A DNA stretch of 64,000 bases from Hyphomicrobiales bacterium. GTDB taxonomy: Bacteria; Pseudomonadota; Alphaproteobacteria; Rhizobiales; JAJFHC01. The first letter of the stretch is position 1. Each line of letters begins with the position of its first letter. The position numbers were made by a program, and so were the translations under genes. The stretch lies in assembly GCA_021775835.1 (NCBI GenBank), contig JAJFHC010000125.1, forward strand, positions 35,936 to 99,935, read 5' to 3'. Below the pieces are notes generated by a model. That model searched no databases. It was given only the letters and a program-made list of their open reading frames with translations, and was not told the origin of the DNA. This document shows, one piece after another, positions 34,752-44,125 of this stretch.

Positions 34752-34834
34752 GCGATTTTGCTCCCCTGAGAAGCATGCTTGCGCTTGTCCGGTCGTCAAC
34801 CTGGGTCATATTCGATGATGACGTACGGGAGGAC

Positions 34835-34867
34835 GGATGAGGCGGCTCCGGTGGAGCCGCCTCATCC
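34835..34867 (-). terminator. Strong stem-loop between dctP and dctQ
   Basis: GGATGAGGCGGCTCC and GGAGCCGCCTCATCC form a 15-bp perfect stem with a 3-base loop, starting 11 bases after the dctP stop. No T-run follows, so it probably stabilises or attenuates the polycistronic message, raising binding protein over permease. Confidence 0.7.
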
Positions 34868-34877
34868 GGTTGTCGTT

Positions 34878-35900
34878 TTACTTGGCCAGGCCGAGTTGAC
34901 GCAGATAAGTCAGATGCGCTTCAACCAGAGCCTTGGCTTCCGGCGTGGTCGCAAATTCAGACCAGGTTGCCTGTGCTGCATCACGAAATTTCTGAAGCTC
35001 TTCAGGAGCCCACTGAGACAGGGTCACGCCTTTTGCACGCAACGCTGCAGCAGCTTCCGCGTTCTTTTTCTCGAACGTCAGGGCGGTACGCAGAGCAAGG
35101 GCTTCCATCGCGACTTTCATGATGCGCTGATGGGCTGCCGGCATGGCATCGAACTTTGCCTTGTTGCAGGCGAGATGATCCGACGGCATCGAATGGAAGC
35201 CGGGATAATTGGCGAACTTCACGATGTCGTAAAGACCGAGACCGACATTGTTGGCAAGACCGGATGCATCCGCACCGTCGATGATGCCTGACTCAAGCGC
35301 CGTGAAGATTTCCGTGAAGTCCATCACGATCGGTTTTGCGCCAAGTTTTTCGAAGATCTTGGTTTCCATTCCAGGAGGCGAACGGAACTTCCAGTCCTTG
35401 AAATCCGCCGTACTTGCAATGGGTCTTGAAGACGCGAAGGATTCCTGACCGTAGATCCACCAGCCGATAAGTTCCATATCAAACTTGTTGTAGAGCTTCT
35501 GTGCCGCATCGAGGCCGCCGCCATAATAGAGCCAGGAAAGCTGCTGGTACGGCGTGTCGTAGCCGCCCATGATATCGCCGACGAACTGGAAGGCCGGATT
35601 CTTGCCGGTCTGGTAGGCGCCACCGGTCATATCGCAATCGAGGATACCGGTTGCTGCTGCATCGAAGGTCTCAACCGATTTGACGACCGAAGACGAGTAA
35701 AATATTTCCACCTTGATGCCGCCGCCGGACATGGTCTGAATGTCGTCTACATACTGAGCGGCGAGCTTGCCGGACACGGTTTCCGGGGCATAGTGTGTCT
35801 GAATACGAAGCTTGGTTTCCTGAGCCTGGGCGGAAAGACCGAAGCTTGCCGCCAGAAGGGCTGCGCCGGCAACGCCGGCAAGAATGTTTCTGAATTTCAT
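34878..35900 (-). CDS. TRAP transporter substrate-binding protein (DctP-like)
   Basis: A 340-residue periplasmic protein. MKFRNILAGVAGAALLAASF is its signal peptide, cut probably after SAQA. The mature part has the DctP/TAXI features TKLRIQTHYAPETV, DWKFRSPPGMETKIFEKLGA and the FTEIFTALESGIIDGADAS stretch that contacts the ligand carboxylate. It resembles the mannitol/chloroaromatic type (DctP7-like). The GntR gene at 36223 is divergent, and the operators at 36086 and 36196 lie between them. The enolase-superfamily gene downstream of gntR hints at a sugar-acid or hydroxy-acid ligand. Confidence 0.88.
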   Translation of the reverse strand: MKFRNILAGVAGAALLAASFGLSAQAQETKLRIQTHYAPETVSGKLAAQYVDDIQTMSGGGIKVEIFYSSSVVKSVETFDAAATGILDCDMTGGAYQTGKNPAFQFVGDIMGGYDTPYQQLSWLYYGGGLDAAQKLYNKFDMELIGWWIYGQESFASSRPIASTADFKDWKFRSPPGMETKIFEKLGAKPIVMDFTEIFTALESGIIDGADASGLANNVGLGLYDIVKFANYPGFHSMPSDHLACNKAKFDAMPAAHQRIMKVAMEALALRTALTFEKKNAEAAAALRAKGVTLSQWAPEELQKFRDAAQATWSEFATTPEAKALVEAHLTYLRQLGLAK

Positions 35901-36085
35901 TTGAACGTTTCCTTGTTACTGCGTGGCCTTCCCTCGCGGCGGGCCTCGCATTGGTCTTCGTTCCATGCCAGATGAAGAGACGCGTCAAGAGCCTATAGAC
36001 ATGCAACCTTATTGGGCAAAGCGCCGCCTAGGCCGCGCCCATCCAGATGGAATGATACGTTGCCGCCACGTTTGTGGCAATAAAT

Positions 36086-36098
36086 ATTGCCTGACAAT
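36086..36098. promoter_or_regulatory. GntR-2 operator, copy A (ATTGCCTGACAAT)
   Basis: A 13-bp imperfect palindrome (one mismatched pair) found again in exact inverted orientation at 36196-36208. It lies 186 bases before dctP. ATTG-x5-CAAT spacing is typical for FadR-type GntR proteins. Confidence 0.65.
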
Positions 36099-36195
36099 GT
36101 GGCATTCATGCGAATTATTTCGTATCGTATTCAATAAATGCTCGTGCAAAGGGAAAGCGAAATAGAGTTTTTTGCCAATGTCGGGCCCGTTCAAT

Positions 36196-36208
36196 ATTGT
36201 CAGGCAAT
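36196..36208. promoter_or_regulatory. GntR-2 operator, copy B (ATTGTCAGGCAAT)
   Basis: The exact reverse complement of copy A, 110 bases away, just before the likely start of the regulator at 36223. The pair suggests looping or coordinate repression of the divergent TRAP and regulator genes. Confidence 0.65.
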
Positions 36209-36222
36209 ACAAAACCAAACGC

Positions 36223-37029
36223 ATGATCGAAAATTCAGACACCGGTCGACAGGAGAGGTTGTACGTCACAACAGCCCGTCGCATTGCGGCGCTGATCGTT
36301 ACCGACGGTTTGCAGCCCGGCGACAGGTTGCCTGCCGAAAAACAACTCGCGCGACAGTTGGATGTTAGCCGGGCAACCATTCGCGAAGCAATCGTCGCTA
36401 TGGAGGTCATGGGTCTCATTGAAGTCCGTATCAATGTTGGCGCGGTCGTCCTGGAGTTGGACAGTACTTCGAGCACAGCACTTTCGTATCCTATGGAAAA
36501 CCAAGAGGCATCGCTCAAGGACGCCCTGGAAACAAGTGCCCTCAAAGAAGTCGCGAGCCTGAGGATTCTTATGGAGAGCGAAGGCGCACGACTCTCCATT
36601 GCTCAGGGTGGCGTCGAGTGGGAAAGCACACTTTTTGCCGCCCATCATCGGTTGGCGCACATCGAACGTTCCATGCACCGCGACGGAGATGTCCATTTCG
36701 ATCTGTGGAGACAATGTGACTGGGATTTTCATGCGGCGTTGCTATCGGCCTGCGGCTCGATGTTGCATCAAAAGGTTCACAAGGCCCTGTTCGATCAATT
36801 CCGGAAAGTTGTGACCCTTGAATTTCAAACCCAGGGCTTTCGCGGCAATCATATCATAGAAGAACACAAGGCCATCCTCGATGCAGCCCTTGCACGCGAT
36901 TCAAAGGCCTGTGCCGACGCGTTGGAAAATCACATCAGTGTCTACTTCCGTAACGGTCGTGCCGGTGATGTCTTGACGCCCCCTTCAACCGAACTTCACC
37001 ACACCAGTCCTCTGGGGACCGAATCTTGA
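36223..37029 (+). CDS. GntR-family regulator with FCD domain
   Basis: ATG 36223 gives 268 residues; the frame opens at 36172, but an operator-like palindrome at 36196-36208 would then be inside the gene. TTARRIAALIVTDGLQPGDRLPAEKQLARQLDVSRATIREAIVAM-type sequence (split here by residues) marks the winged helix. The C-terminal FCD domain has DLWRQCDWDFHAALLSACG and HKAILDAALARD with probable metal-binding Asp/His. The DctP gene is divergent and the enolase-type gene follows in the same direction, 169 bases on. It probably represses the TRAP importer and the enzyme until the imported acid or its product binds. Confidence 0.87.
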   Translation: MIENSDTGRQERLYVTTARRIAALIVTDGLQPGDRLPAEKQLARQLDVSRATIREAIVAMEVMGLIEVRINVGAVVLELDSTSSTALSYPMENQEASLKDALETSALKEVASLRILMESEGARLSIAQGGVEWESTLFAAHHRLAHIERSMHRDGDVHFDLWRQCDWDFHAALLSACGSMLHQKVHKALFDQFRKVVTLEFQTQGFRGNHIIEEHKAILDAALARDSKACADALENHISVYFRNGRAGDVLTPPSTELHHTSPLGTES

Positions 37030-37198
37030 AATGCGCAATTCCTGGATTGGGTCTCGAGGGACGGCACCTGGCGTTGAATTTCCTCGACGACAGACATGAG
37101 GCAGCCGTTTGGCGTCCGTAGCAGGAGTCGCGATTCTGGCAGACCGGGGAGAAAATCTTGTGACACCGGATAACAACATATGAAAGTCGAACCTTACC

Positions 37199-38296
37199 AT
37201 GAGCACAGTCACAGTATTTGATTGTCGCGTTTTCAACGTGCCCCTTGAAGAGGTCCTGTCTGACGCCAAGCACGGTGATCATACGCACTTTGAACTGATT
37301 ACCGTGACCCTGAAACTTGCCGACGGAACCTCCGGAACAGGATACACCTACACAGGCGGCAGGGGTGGTCGCGCCATCCTCGCGATGCTTGAACACGACC
37401 TGAAACCATTTGTCCTGGGTAAAGATGCAACGGACGTGGAAGCGCTTTATGACGCCATGCAGTGGCACATCCACTACGTCGGCCGCGGCGGCATTGCCTC
37501 CTTCGCCATTTCGGCGGTGGATATTGCGCTCTGGGACATCAGGGGCAAGCGCGCCGGCGAACCGCTGTGGAAAATGGCCGGCGGCGCGTCCGACCGCTGC
37601 AAGGCCTACTGCGGCGGCATTGACCTGAATTTTCCTTTGCCCAAGCTACTGAACAACGTCCGAGGCTACGTCGATGCTGGTTTCAACGGTGTGAAGATCA
37701 AGGTCGGTAAACCGGCCCTTTCGGAAGATCTCGAACGGGTCAGAGCGGTGCGTGAAGCGCTTGGACCCGATGTCGCGTTCATGGTCGATGCCAACTATTC
37801 CATGAGCGTCGATGAAGCCATCACCGCCGCCAGAGCGTTCATGGACTCCGACATTCTCTGGTTCGAAGAACCGACGATCCCCGATGACTATAAAGGGTAC
37901 GGACACATTGCCGACGCCACCGGCGTGCCTCTGGCCATGGGCGAAAACCTGCACACCATCCATGAGTTCGAGTACGCGGTCGCCGATGCCAAGCTGTCAT
38001 TTCTGCAGCCCGATGCCTCAAATTGCGGAGGCATAACCGGCTGGCTCCAGGCCGCCAAACTGGGCGAACGGCACAACATTCTGCCGTGTAGCCACGGTAT
38101 GCAGGAGCTTCATGTCAGCCTGGTCTCAGCACGGCCCAATGCCGGCTGGATCGAAGTCCACAGCTTCCCCATCGATGCTTATACGACCAGACCGCTGGTG
38201 ATCGAGAACCATTTGGCCGTCGCACCGTCAACGCCGGGGACCGGCGTTGAGTTCGATTGGGCGAAACTGGAGGCTGCGCATCGCAAAGCTGGATGA
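37199..38296 (+). CDS. Mandelate racemase/muconate lactonizing enzyme-family protein
   Basis: A 365-residue enolase-superfamily enzyme. [11 protein letters not shown] carries the Lys-x-Lys of the MR subgroup, [14 protein letters not shown] and MGENL the three metal ligands (Asp, Glu, Glu), and [10 protein letters not shown] the His that acts as base opposite the lysine. That combination (KxK plus His) fits acid-sugar dehydratases or racemases. With the TRAP importer and GntR regulator it probably degrades an imported aldonate, uronate or hydroxy acid. The exact substrate cannot be inferred. Confidence 0.88.
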   Translation: MSTVTVFDCRVFNVPLEEVLSDAKHGDHTHFELITVTLKLADGTSGTGYTYTGGRGGRAILAMLEHDLKPFVLGKDATDVEALYDAMQWHIHYVGRGGIASFAISAVDIALWDIRGKRAGEPLWKMAGGASDRCKAYCGGIDLNFPLPKLLNNVRGYVDAGFNGVKIKVGKPALSEDLERVRAVREALGPDVAFMVDANYSMSVDEAITAARAFMDSDILWFEEPTIPDDYKGYGHIADATGVPLAMGENLHTIHEFEYAVADAKLSFLQPDASNCGGITGWLQAAKLGERHNILPCSHGMQELHVSLVSARPNAGWIEVHSFPIDAYTTRPLVIENHLAVAPSTPGTGVEFDWAKLEAAHRKAG

Positions 38297-38324
38297 CGCT
38301 GCTGGGGCCTCACCGCGGCTCCCA

Positions 38325-39539
38325 CTACGGGGTCTGGGTGGTTCGGCGGGTCATGATTTGATGACACAGACCGGCAAGAACTGCACAGGCGAACATGACC
38401 CATAAGGCGGTAATCGGAGCTACTCCTTGCAGGACCCCCGTGACCTGCGACGCCACCGCACCGATCGCAATCTGGGCAAAACCCGACAGGCCTGCGGCCG
38501 CACCGATGGTCTTCGGCAGCACCGAAATCGCAGCAGCCGTGCCGTTGGGAACGGTCATCCCATTACCGAGGGTAACGATCAGCATTGGGGCAAACAGCGT
38601 GAGTGGCGCCAGGGCCCCGGACACAGCAGCGATGAGCATGATCAGGGTCCCCGCAATCGCAAGGGCGTTTCCGATAGCAATCATGCGATCGATACCGATC
38701 CGTTGCGAGTACCGTCCGGACAGAAAGTTTCCGGTCATGTAACCGACCGAAACCAGCATGAACCAAAGGCCGTAATCGAGTGGCGAACGGTTGAGCACTT
38801 CCACCATGAGGAACGGTGCGCCGGCAATGAAAGAAAAGAACACGGCGCTGCAGAATCCGAGCGTTAGGGTGTAACCGATGAAACGCGGCTGACGAATGAG
38901 GCCAGCAGCCCCGGTTAACAGTCTGGCGGTTTCGGCGGCGTCGCGTTTGCTTGCCGGGTTGGTTTCAGGCAGCCGCCAGATGGTCAACATCAGAACCCCG
39001 CCGCCAAAAAAGCTCAGGACATAGAACGAAGCGCGCCACGTTGAGACCTGCTCCAGCAAGCCGCCAAGAGCGGGGGCGAACATCGGCACCAGCACCCACA
39101 CCATGGTGATATAGCCGAGCACACTGGCTGATGCTTCACGGCCATGCAGGTCACGCACGATGGCGCGCGCCAGCACCATGCCGGCAGCACCACCGAGTGC
39201 CTGCGCAAAGCGCGCCGCCATCAGGGTTTCGATGGATGTGGCAACTGCGCACAGAAGGCTGCCCACGATGTACAGCGTGAGGCCGGCCAGCATGGCGGGC
39301 CGGCGCCCGTAACGGTCAGACAGCGGACCGTAGAACAACTGGCTGACGGCGATACCGGCGAGATAAACCGTCAATGTCAGCTGAACTGTTCCCGACGAAA
39401 CTGAAAATTCACTCATCAGTCCGGGAATGGACGGCACAAAGATGTTCATCGCGAGCGGGCCGGTGGTGCTCACGGTCACGAGGATGGCATAGAACAGCAT
39501 TGGTCTTGCGCCCTGAACAGGCGAAGAGAGGCTTGACAT
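38325..39539 (-). CDS. MFS multidrug exporter (Bcr/CflA family)
   Basis: The ATG at 39539 gives 404 residues; a TTG one codon earlier is less likely. Twelve membrane segments are seen. FVPSIPGLMSEFSVSSGTVQLTLTVY-like residues near the N-terminus and GPLSDRYGRRPAML (loop 2-3 motif A) are typical of the Bcr/CflA drug-proton antiporters. It is convergent with the racemase-type gene and shows no associated regulator. The drug range is unknown. Confidence 0.88.
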   Translation of the reverse strand: MSSLSSPVQGARPMLFYAILVTVSTTGPLAMNIFVPSIPGLMSEFSVSSGTVQLTLTVYLAGIAVSQLFYGPLSDRYGRRPAMLAGLTLYIVGSLLCAVATSIETLMAARFAQALGGAAGMVLARAIVRDLHGREASASVLGYITMVWVLVPMFAPALGGLLEQVSTWRASFYVLSFFGGGVLMLTIWRLPETNPASKRDAAETARLLTGAAGLIRQPRFIGYTLTLGFCSAVFFSFIAGAPFLMVEVLNRSPLDYGLWFMLVSVGYMTGNFLSGRYSQRIGIDRMIAIGNALAIAGTLIMLIAAVSGALAPLTLFAPMLIVTLGNGMTVPNGTAAAISVLPKTIGAAAGLSGFAQIAIGAVASQVTGVLQGVAPITALWVMFACAVLAGLCHQIMTRRTTQTP

Positions 39540-39724
39540 CAAGACAGGCTTTCAAGGGACGGCGGGTGGCGCACTATAGGCCGGCGACGAATCTTTTGCC
39601 AAGCCGCGAGGCATTCTTGGTTGAGCCAATGTCGTGTTTGTCGCCGGAGGGCGCTGGCCGATCCCGGGTGTGGGAGTCTCCGTCTTCTCCGCTGTTCGCA
39701 ACAAAGACATTTGAACAGATGCGA

Positions 39725-40306
39725 CTATTGCCTTGGTTGATGGGTCTCGATCCAATGCTGGCGCGTGATGCGGTAGTCGGGAGAGTCTTCGGCGTAGGCC
39801 ATGCGCCGTCCGTTGGATGTGAGACCGCATTTTTCCAACACCCGACGTGACGCCGTATTCTCATCATCGAAAGTCGCGACAGCTTCGATCAGGGGTGTTT
39901 CTTCAAACGCAAATCTGAGCAGGCGTTTGCAGGCCTCCGTTGCGTAACCTTTTCCCCAAGCCGACCGTCTTAAAATGTAGCCGATCTCGATGTCACCGTC
40001 AGGCAGCCCCTCTCCGGTCACAAGATCCCAGTTCGTGTCATCTTCCTCAATGGGCAAAGGGAGGAGTATCGCCGTCCCGACCTTCTCTTCCGTTGCCAGT
40101 TCTGTCAGCGACCAGATACCGATACATCCGCCACCGCAGCGCCTGAGCAACGTCGGCATTTCGTCAGCCAACTCTTCTTCGCTATGGGTCCTTTCGTCGA
40201 GGTACTTCACCACATCCGGATCGGTCCACAAGGCAACCACCAGATCTAGATCCGCTTCGGTCAAGGGCCGATACAGGAGCCGTTCACTTTTGAAGGTAAG
40301 ATTCAT
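39725..40306 (-). CDS. GNAT-family N-acetyltransferase (RimJ/RimL-like)
   Basis: A 193-residue acetyltransferase with SERLLYRPLTEADLD at the N-terminus, IGYILRRSAWGKGYATEA (acetyl-CoA pyrophosphate loop, R/Q-x-x-G-x-G/A form) and ATFDDENTASRRVLEKCGL in the C-terminal strand. These features place it with the RimJ/RimL and small-molecule acetyltransferases. Its start overlaps the stop of the bicupin gene as ATGA, so both are translated from one message. Confidence 0.87.
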   Translation of the reverse strand: MNLTFKSERLLYRPLTEADLDLVVALWTDPDVVKYLDERTHSEEELADEMPTLLRRCGGGCIGIWSLTELATEEKVGTAILLPLPIEEDDTNWDLVTGEGLPDGDIEIGYILRRSAWGKGYATEACKRLLRFAFEETPLIEAVATFDDENTASRRVLEKCGLTSNGRRMAYAEDSPDYRITRQHWIETHQPRQ

Positions 40307-41112
40307 GAAGGTGTCTCATTGGCCGCCGACGGATCGAAGATGCTGTAGTATTTCTTGATGTAATCGGTCACCCGCCAGGAACAGATCGTGCCCTTCGGGA
40401 CGAAGAAGACATCGCCGGCACCGAAGGCATGTTCCGAACCGTCGCCTTCGGTGATCGTCACACCGCCCTCGAGCACCTGGACAAATTCATGACAGGGAAA
40501 CGGCCGCAGTTCACTTTCGAAGGGCGTACTGTCCCACAGGCCGACAAACATGTTTCCGGCATCGTTGGTGAAGTGATTGCAGTCCCGTTGCAGTGGCAGT
40601 TCTCCTGTGATCTCGAACGGGTCGGTTGTCGTTATTTTTGCCAACCCAGCCTCGAGTGCGGCCTTGTTCAGCACCATGACACCGCCATCAGCCGATGCGA
40701 TTTCCGGTGTTGGCGTGTCTGGGTTGCTGTAGGTCATGTAGAACTTGCGCAAGGGTCCGACCTGTTTCCAGCTTATCGGAATGGCATTGCGAATACAGAA
40801 CGTTTCGCCCTGCCTGACGGTCTCCCCCACGCCACCGCCATCGACCATGACGACCTGTCCTTCGAGCACGCACATGAACTCGTCACCGGGATAGGGACCG
40901 AAGGCTTCCTGCATGGTCGTCGTCGTCCACACACCGACAGAAAGCCCGAGAGCCTCGTCTTCAAAATAGACATGTACAGACTGTTCCGGCAGTTCCGTCT
41001 GAAAGTCCGCCGGATCCAGTTCCATGTTGGAAAGCCCAACTCCCGCAGGCCCTTCCCGTTCCAGACGGATAACTCTTCTTTCAGTGCTCACTTCAGGACC
41101 TCTTTCAATCAC
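40303..41112 (-). CDS. Bicupin protein (DUF861-type)
   Basis: A 269-residue protein with two cupin domains. The first has PYPGDEFMCVLEGQVVMVD and the second RPFPCHEFVQVLEGGVTITEGDG; GDVFFVPKGTICSW closes the second. The metal-binding histidines of cupins are largely missing (only the Glu and His-Glu remnants appear), so it may bind a small ligand rather than catalyse. The start read is GTG 41112. It is divergent from the TetR gene with an operator between them and overlaps the GNAT gene downstream. Co-regulation with the TMADH-like enzyme is possible. Confidence 0.8.
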   Translation of the reverse strand: MIERGPEVSTERRVIRLEREGPAGVGLSNMELDPADFQTELPEQSVHVYFEDEALGLSVGVWTTTTMQEAFGPYPGDEFMCVLEGQVVMVDGGGVGETVRQGETFCIRNAIPISWKQVGPLRKFYMTYSNPDTPTPEIASADGGVMVLNKAALEAGLAKITTTDPFEITGELPLQRDCNHFTNDAGNMFVGLWDSTPFESELRPFPCHEFVQVLEGGVTITEGDGSEHAFGAGDVFFVPKGTICSWRVTDYIKKYYSIFDPSAANETPS

Positions 41113-41234
41113 CCGTCTGAATCAAACCAGGGTGGCAAGACAAGGTGCCGGTGTGGATAGCGCTATAACGGCAATCCTGCCAGCTCATACCTCCCCTCTA
41201 TAGCGAAACAACGGAATTCAGTCAAAAATGTTGA

Positions 41235-41246
41235 CTGACCAGTCAG
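41235..41246. promoter_or_regulatory. TetR-family operator (CTGACCAGTCAG)
   Basis: A perfect 12-bp palindrome in the form TTGACTGACCAGTCAG, close to the BetI-type sites bound by such regulators. It lies 84 bases before the GTG start of the TetR gene and 123 bases before the divergent bicupin gene. Confidence 0.65.
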
Positions 41247-41329
41247 ATAGTGCATTTCTTGGGCGACAGGGTTTCAGGCTGTTCTACTGGACAGTTCCAC
41301 AGGCACCGTGCTTTCAAAAAGGAGATGCC

Positions 41330-42031
41330 GTGACTGACGCGATTGCGGGTGTGCCAGGCAAGAACCGTTCCGCCACGAGGGCGGCACGCCGGCAGCAATT
41401 GATCAACGCGACAATCGACTCGATCGCCGAACGGGGCTTCTCCGGCACCACCCTGGACAAGGTGACAAAGGGGGCTAACCTCTCCCATGGCGTCGTCAAC
41501 TTTCATTTTGAAAGCAAGGAAGATCTCTACGACGAGACCCTCGGCTTCCTCGCACAGGAGCACTACCGCCTTTGGCATGGGTCCATGAAACAGGCAGGCC
41601 CAGAACCAGACCGGCAGCTTGCAGCCATTGTCGAAGCCGATTTCGACAGAAAGGTCTGCTCGTCGAAGAAGCTGGCTGTCTGGTTCGCATTCTGGGGGCA
41701 GGTGAAATACCGCCCCAACTACATTGAGATCCACAACAGGTACGATGACGAACGTTTTGCGGAAATAAAAAGGCTGTGCTCCGAGATTATCGAACGCGGA
41801 GAGTATGAGAGCCTGGAACCCGCATCCGTGGCCCGATGCATCGAGGCGCTGATCGACGGGCTTTGGCTCAACCTTTTGCTCTATCCGACCAGTGCCAACC
41901 GCACCCGGTCCCGCGACGACTGCTTCACTTTCCTCAACGAAATGTTTCCCAAACACTTCCCGCCACGCAGGCCGGATAATGACCCAACAGTGCTTTGTCC
42001 ACGTCCTGGCTCTCCACGAATGGAACGGTAA
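41330..42031 (+). CDS. TetR-family regulator (BetI-like)
   Basis: A GTG start at 41330 with AAAAGGAG 5-6 bases upstream gives 233 residues; the longer reading from 41228 would run through the operator. RRQQLINATIDSIAERGFSGTTL and the HTH part VTKGANLSHGVVNFHFESKEDL are typical, and the C-terminal part matches BetI-type proteins (KLAVWFAFWGQV). Its stop overlaps the start of the TMADH-like gene as TAATG, so both are translated together and the regulator probably responds to a methylated amine or choline relative. Confidence 0.88.
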   Translation: MTDAIAGVPGKNRSATRAARRQQLINATIDSIAERGFSGTTLDKVTKGANLSHGVVNFHFESKEDLYDETLGFLAQEHYRLWHGSMKQAGPEPDRQLAAIVEADFDRKVCSSKKLAVWFAFWGQVKYRPNYIEIHNRYDDERFAEIKRLCSEIIERGEYESLEPASVARCIEALIDGLWLNLLLYPTSANRTRSRDDCFTFLNEMFPKHFPPRRPDNDPTVLCPRPGSPRMER

Positions 42032-44115
42032 TGACCCGCGACTCCCGCTACGACATATTGTTCGAACCGGTTCAGATTGGACCGGTAACCGCCAAGAACC
42101 GATTCTACCAGGTGCCCCATTGCACCGGCAGCGGATGGGAACGCCCCCGGACCTTGGCCGGCCTGCGTGAGGTCAAGGCCGAAGGCGGCTGGGCCGTGGT
42201 CAACACCGAGTATTGCTCCGTTCATCCCGCATGCGATGACGCCCCCTACCCCACAGCCTCTTTGTGGGATCAGGGCGATATCAGATCACACGCCCTGATG
42301 ACCGAAAAGGTTCATGCGCACGGCGCCCTGGCCGGCGTCGAACTGTGTCTTGGCGGTGCCCGGATGCCAAATCTCAGTACCCGCGAAATTGCCCTGGGCG
42401 TTGTCAGCATGCCCAATTCGGACGGCAACCCGTTCCAGACTCGCGCGATGGACAAGGCCGATATCCTGGAGGTTCGACGTTGGCATCGCAATGCCGCCCT
42501 GCGCGCGAAGGAAGCCGGGTTCGACATTGCCTATGTTTATGCGACCCACGGTTATTTGTTGTCCCAGTTCATGTCACCGGAACTGAACACGCGGATCGAC
42601 GAATACGGCGGATCGGTGGAAAACCGCGTGCGTCTCGTGCGCGAGATCATCGAGGATACCAAGGAGGCGGTCGGAGACACCATGGCCGTTGCTGTCAGGT
42701 TCTCCGCTGAAACCAACGGAGGCGATGACAGAGGCGATGACGGCGGCGACGGCATTCCGATGCCCGGCGAGACCCGGGAGATGTTTGAAATACTGGGTGA
42801 GTTGCCCGACCTGTGGGACATCAACATCAACGATTATTCGCTTGAAATGGGATTGTCCCGGTTCGTCAGGGAGGGCTCTCTCGAACCTTACATGTCCTAC
42901 ATAAAATCGATCACCAGCAAACCTGTCGTCACCGTCGGCAGGTTCACGTCTCCTGACACCATGGCGAGTCAGATCAAGCGCGGCATTGTTGATTTCATCG
43001 GTGCCGCACGGCCTTCCATAGCCGATCCGTTTCTGCCCCGGAAGATCGAGGAAGGCCGGCTCGAAGACATCCGGGAGTGTATCGGATGCAACATCTGTTA
43101 CGTGGGCGACGGCAAGGGCGTTCCTATCCGGTGCACCCAGAACCCGACCATGAGCGAGGAATGGCGGCGTGGCTGGCATCCCGAGTTCATCCCGGCGAAG
43201 GGCTCGGAGTCCCGTGTCCTGGTTGTCGGTGCCGGACCCTCGGGCCTTGAAGCCGCGCACGCACTAGGCAAGCGCGGTTACAATGTCATGCTGGCGGAGG
43301 CCGCCCGCGAACTGGGCGGCAGGGTGAGCCGTGAGTCCAGACTTCCCGGCCTCAGCGAATGGGCGCGCGTACGCGATTATCGTGTGCAACAACTCGATAA
43401 GATGGACAATGTCGAGATATTTCGCGAAAGCAAACTGAGTGCCGACGAGGTGCTGGACGTTGGAGCAGATCATGTCGCGATTGCCACTGGTTCCCTCTGG
43501 CGTAAGGACGGTTTCGGCAACGCTACGCCGGGTGGAGTAAGAGACCTTGGCCCCGCTGAGACGGTTTTCACACCCGACGATATCATGGCGGGTCGATTGC
43601 CTTCGGGCCAAACAGTCATCTTCGACGACGATCACTACTACATGGGGACAGTGCTGGCCGAACTCCTGCGGGCAACGGATGTGCCTGTCACCCTTGTCAC
43701 CCCCGAAGACACCATATCGGCGTGGGGCAAGTTCACTTACGACCGATGGCGTGCCCAGACGAGACTGATGGAGATGGGCGTTGACCTGATCGTCGCCCAG
43801 AACCTCGCTGCGTTTGACGGCAAGTCAACGTCGCTCACGTGTACCTATACGGGGCGGCAAAAAACCATCGATGCGGAGGCGCTGGTTCTGGTTACGTCAC
43901 GCGCGCCGGATGACAGTCTCTATCAACAGCTTGCAGACCGGATTGCCGAAGGGGCGGGCGACGCACCAAAATCTCTGAAGCGGATAGGTGACTGCGAAGC
44001 GCCGGCCATTATCGCCGCTGCAGTCTACTCCGGTCATCGGTATGCGCGCGAACTCGATGCAACCGTGGACGTCGACAATTCATTGAAACATGACCGGGTG
44101 TTCTTCGAGGAGTGA
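42031..44115 (+). CDS. Trimethylamine/dimethylamine-dehydrogenase-like flavoprotein
   Basis: The start at 42031 gives 694 residues, the length of TMADH. NRFYQVPHCTGSG carries Cys31, the site of covalent 6-S-cysteinyl FMN; NTEYCS, YVYATHGYL and DLWDININD keep the Tyr60, Tyr169/His172 and Trp264/Asp267 equivalents of the active site. CIGCNICYVGDG with a fourth Cys later (RCTQN) binds the 4Fe-4S cluster, followed by the VVGAGPSGLEAA nucleotide domain. The third aromatic residue of the TMADH binding bowl (Trp355) is not present between the cluster cysteines. The enzyme therefore probably demethylates a different secondary or tertiary amine. It is the downstream gene of a TetR regulator. Confidence 0.9.
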   Translation: MTRDSRYDILFEPVQIGPVTAKNRFYQVPHCTGSGWERPRTLAGLREVKAEGGWAVVNTEYCSVHPACDDAPYPTASLWDQGDIRSHALMTEKVHAHGALAGVELCLGGARMPNLSTREIALGVVSMPNSDGNPFQTRAMDKADILEVRRWHRNAALRAKEAGFDIAYVYATHGYLLSQFMSPELNTRIDEYGGSVENRVRLVREIIEDTKEAVGDTMAVAVRFSAETNGGDDRGDDGGDGIPMPGETREMFEILGELPDLWDININDYSLEMGLSRFVREGSLEPYMSYIKSITSKPVVTVGRFTSPDTMASQIKRGIVDFIGAARPSIADPFLPRKIEEGRLEDIRECIGCNICYVGDGKGVPIRCTQNPTMSEEWRRGWHPEFIPAKGSESRVLVVGAGPSGLEAAHALGKRGYNVMLAEAARELGGRVSRESRLPGLSEWARVRDYRVQQLDKMDNVEIFRESKLSADEVLDVGADHVAIATGSLWRKDGFGNATPGGVRDLGPAETVFTPDDIMAGRLPSGQTVIFDDDHYYMGTVLAELLRATDVPVTLVTPEDTISAWGKFTYDRWRAQTRLMEMGVDLIVAQNLAAFDGKSTSLTCTYTGRQKTIDAEALVLVTSRAPDDSLYQQLADRIAEGAGDAPKSLKRIGDCEAPAIIAAAVYSGHRYARELDATVDVDNSLKHDRVFFEE

Positions 44116-44125
44116 TAATCGGGCA

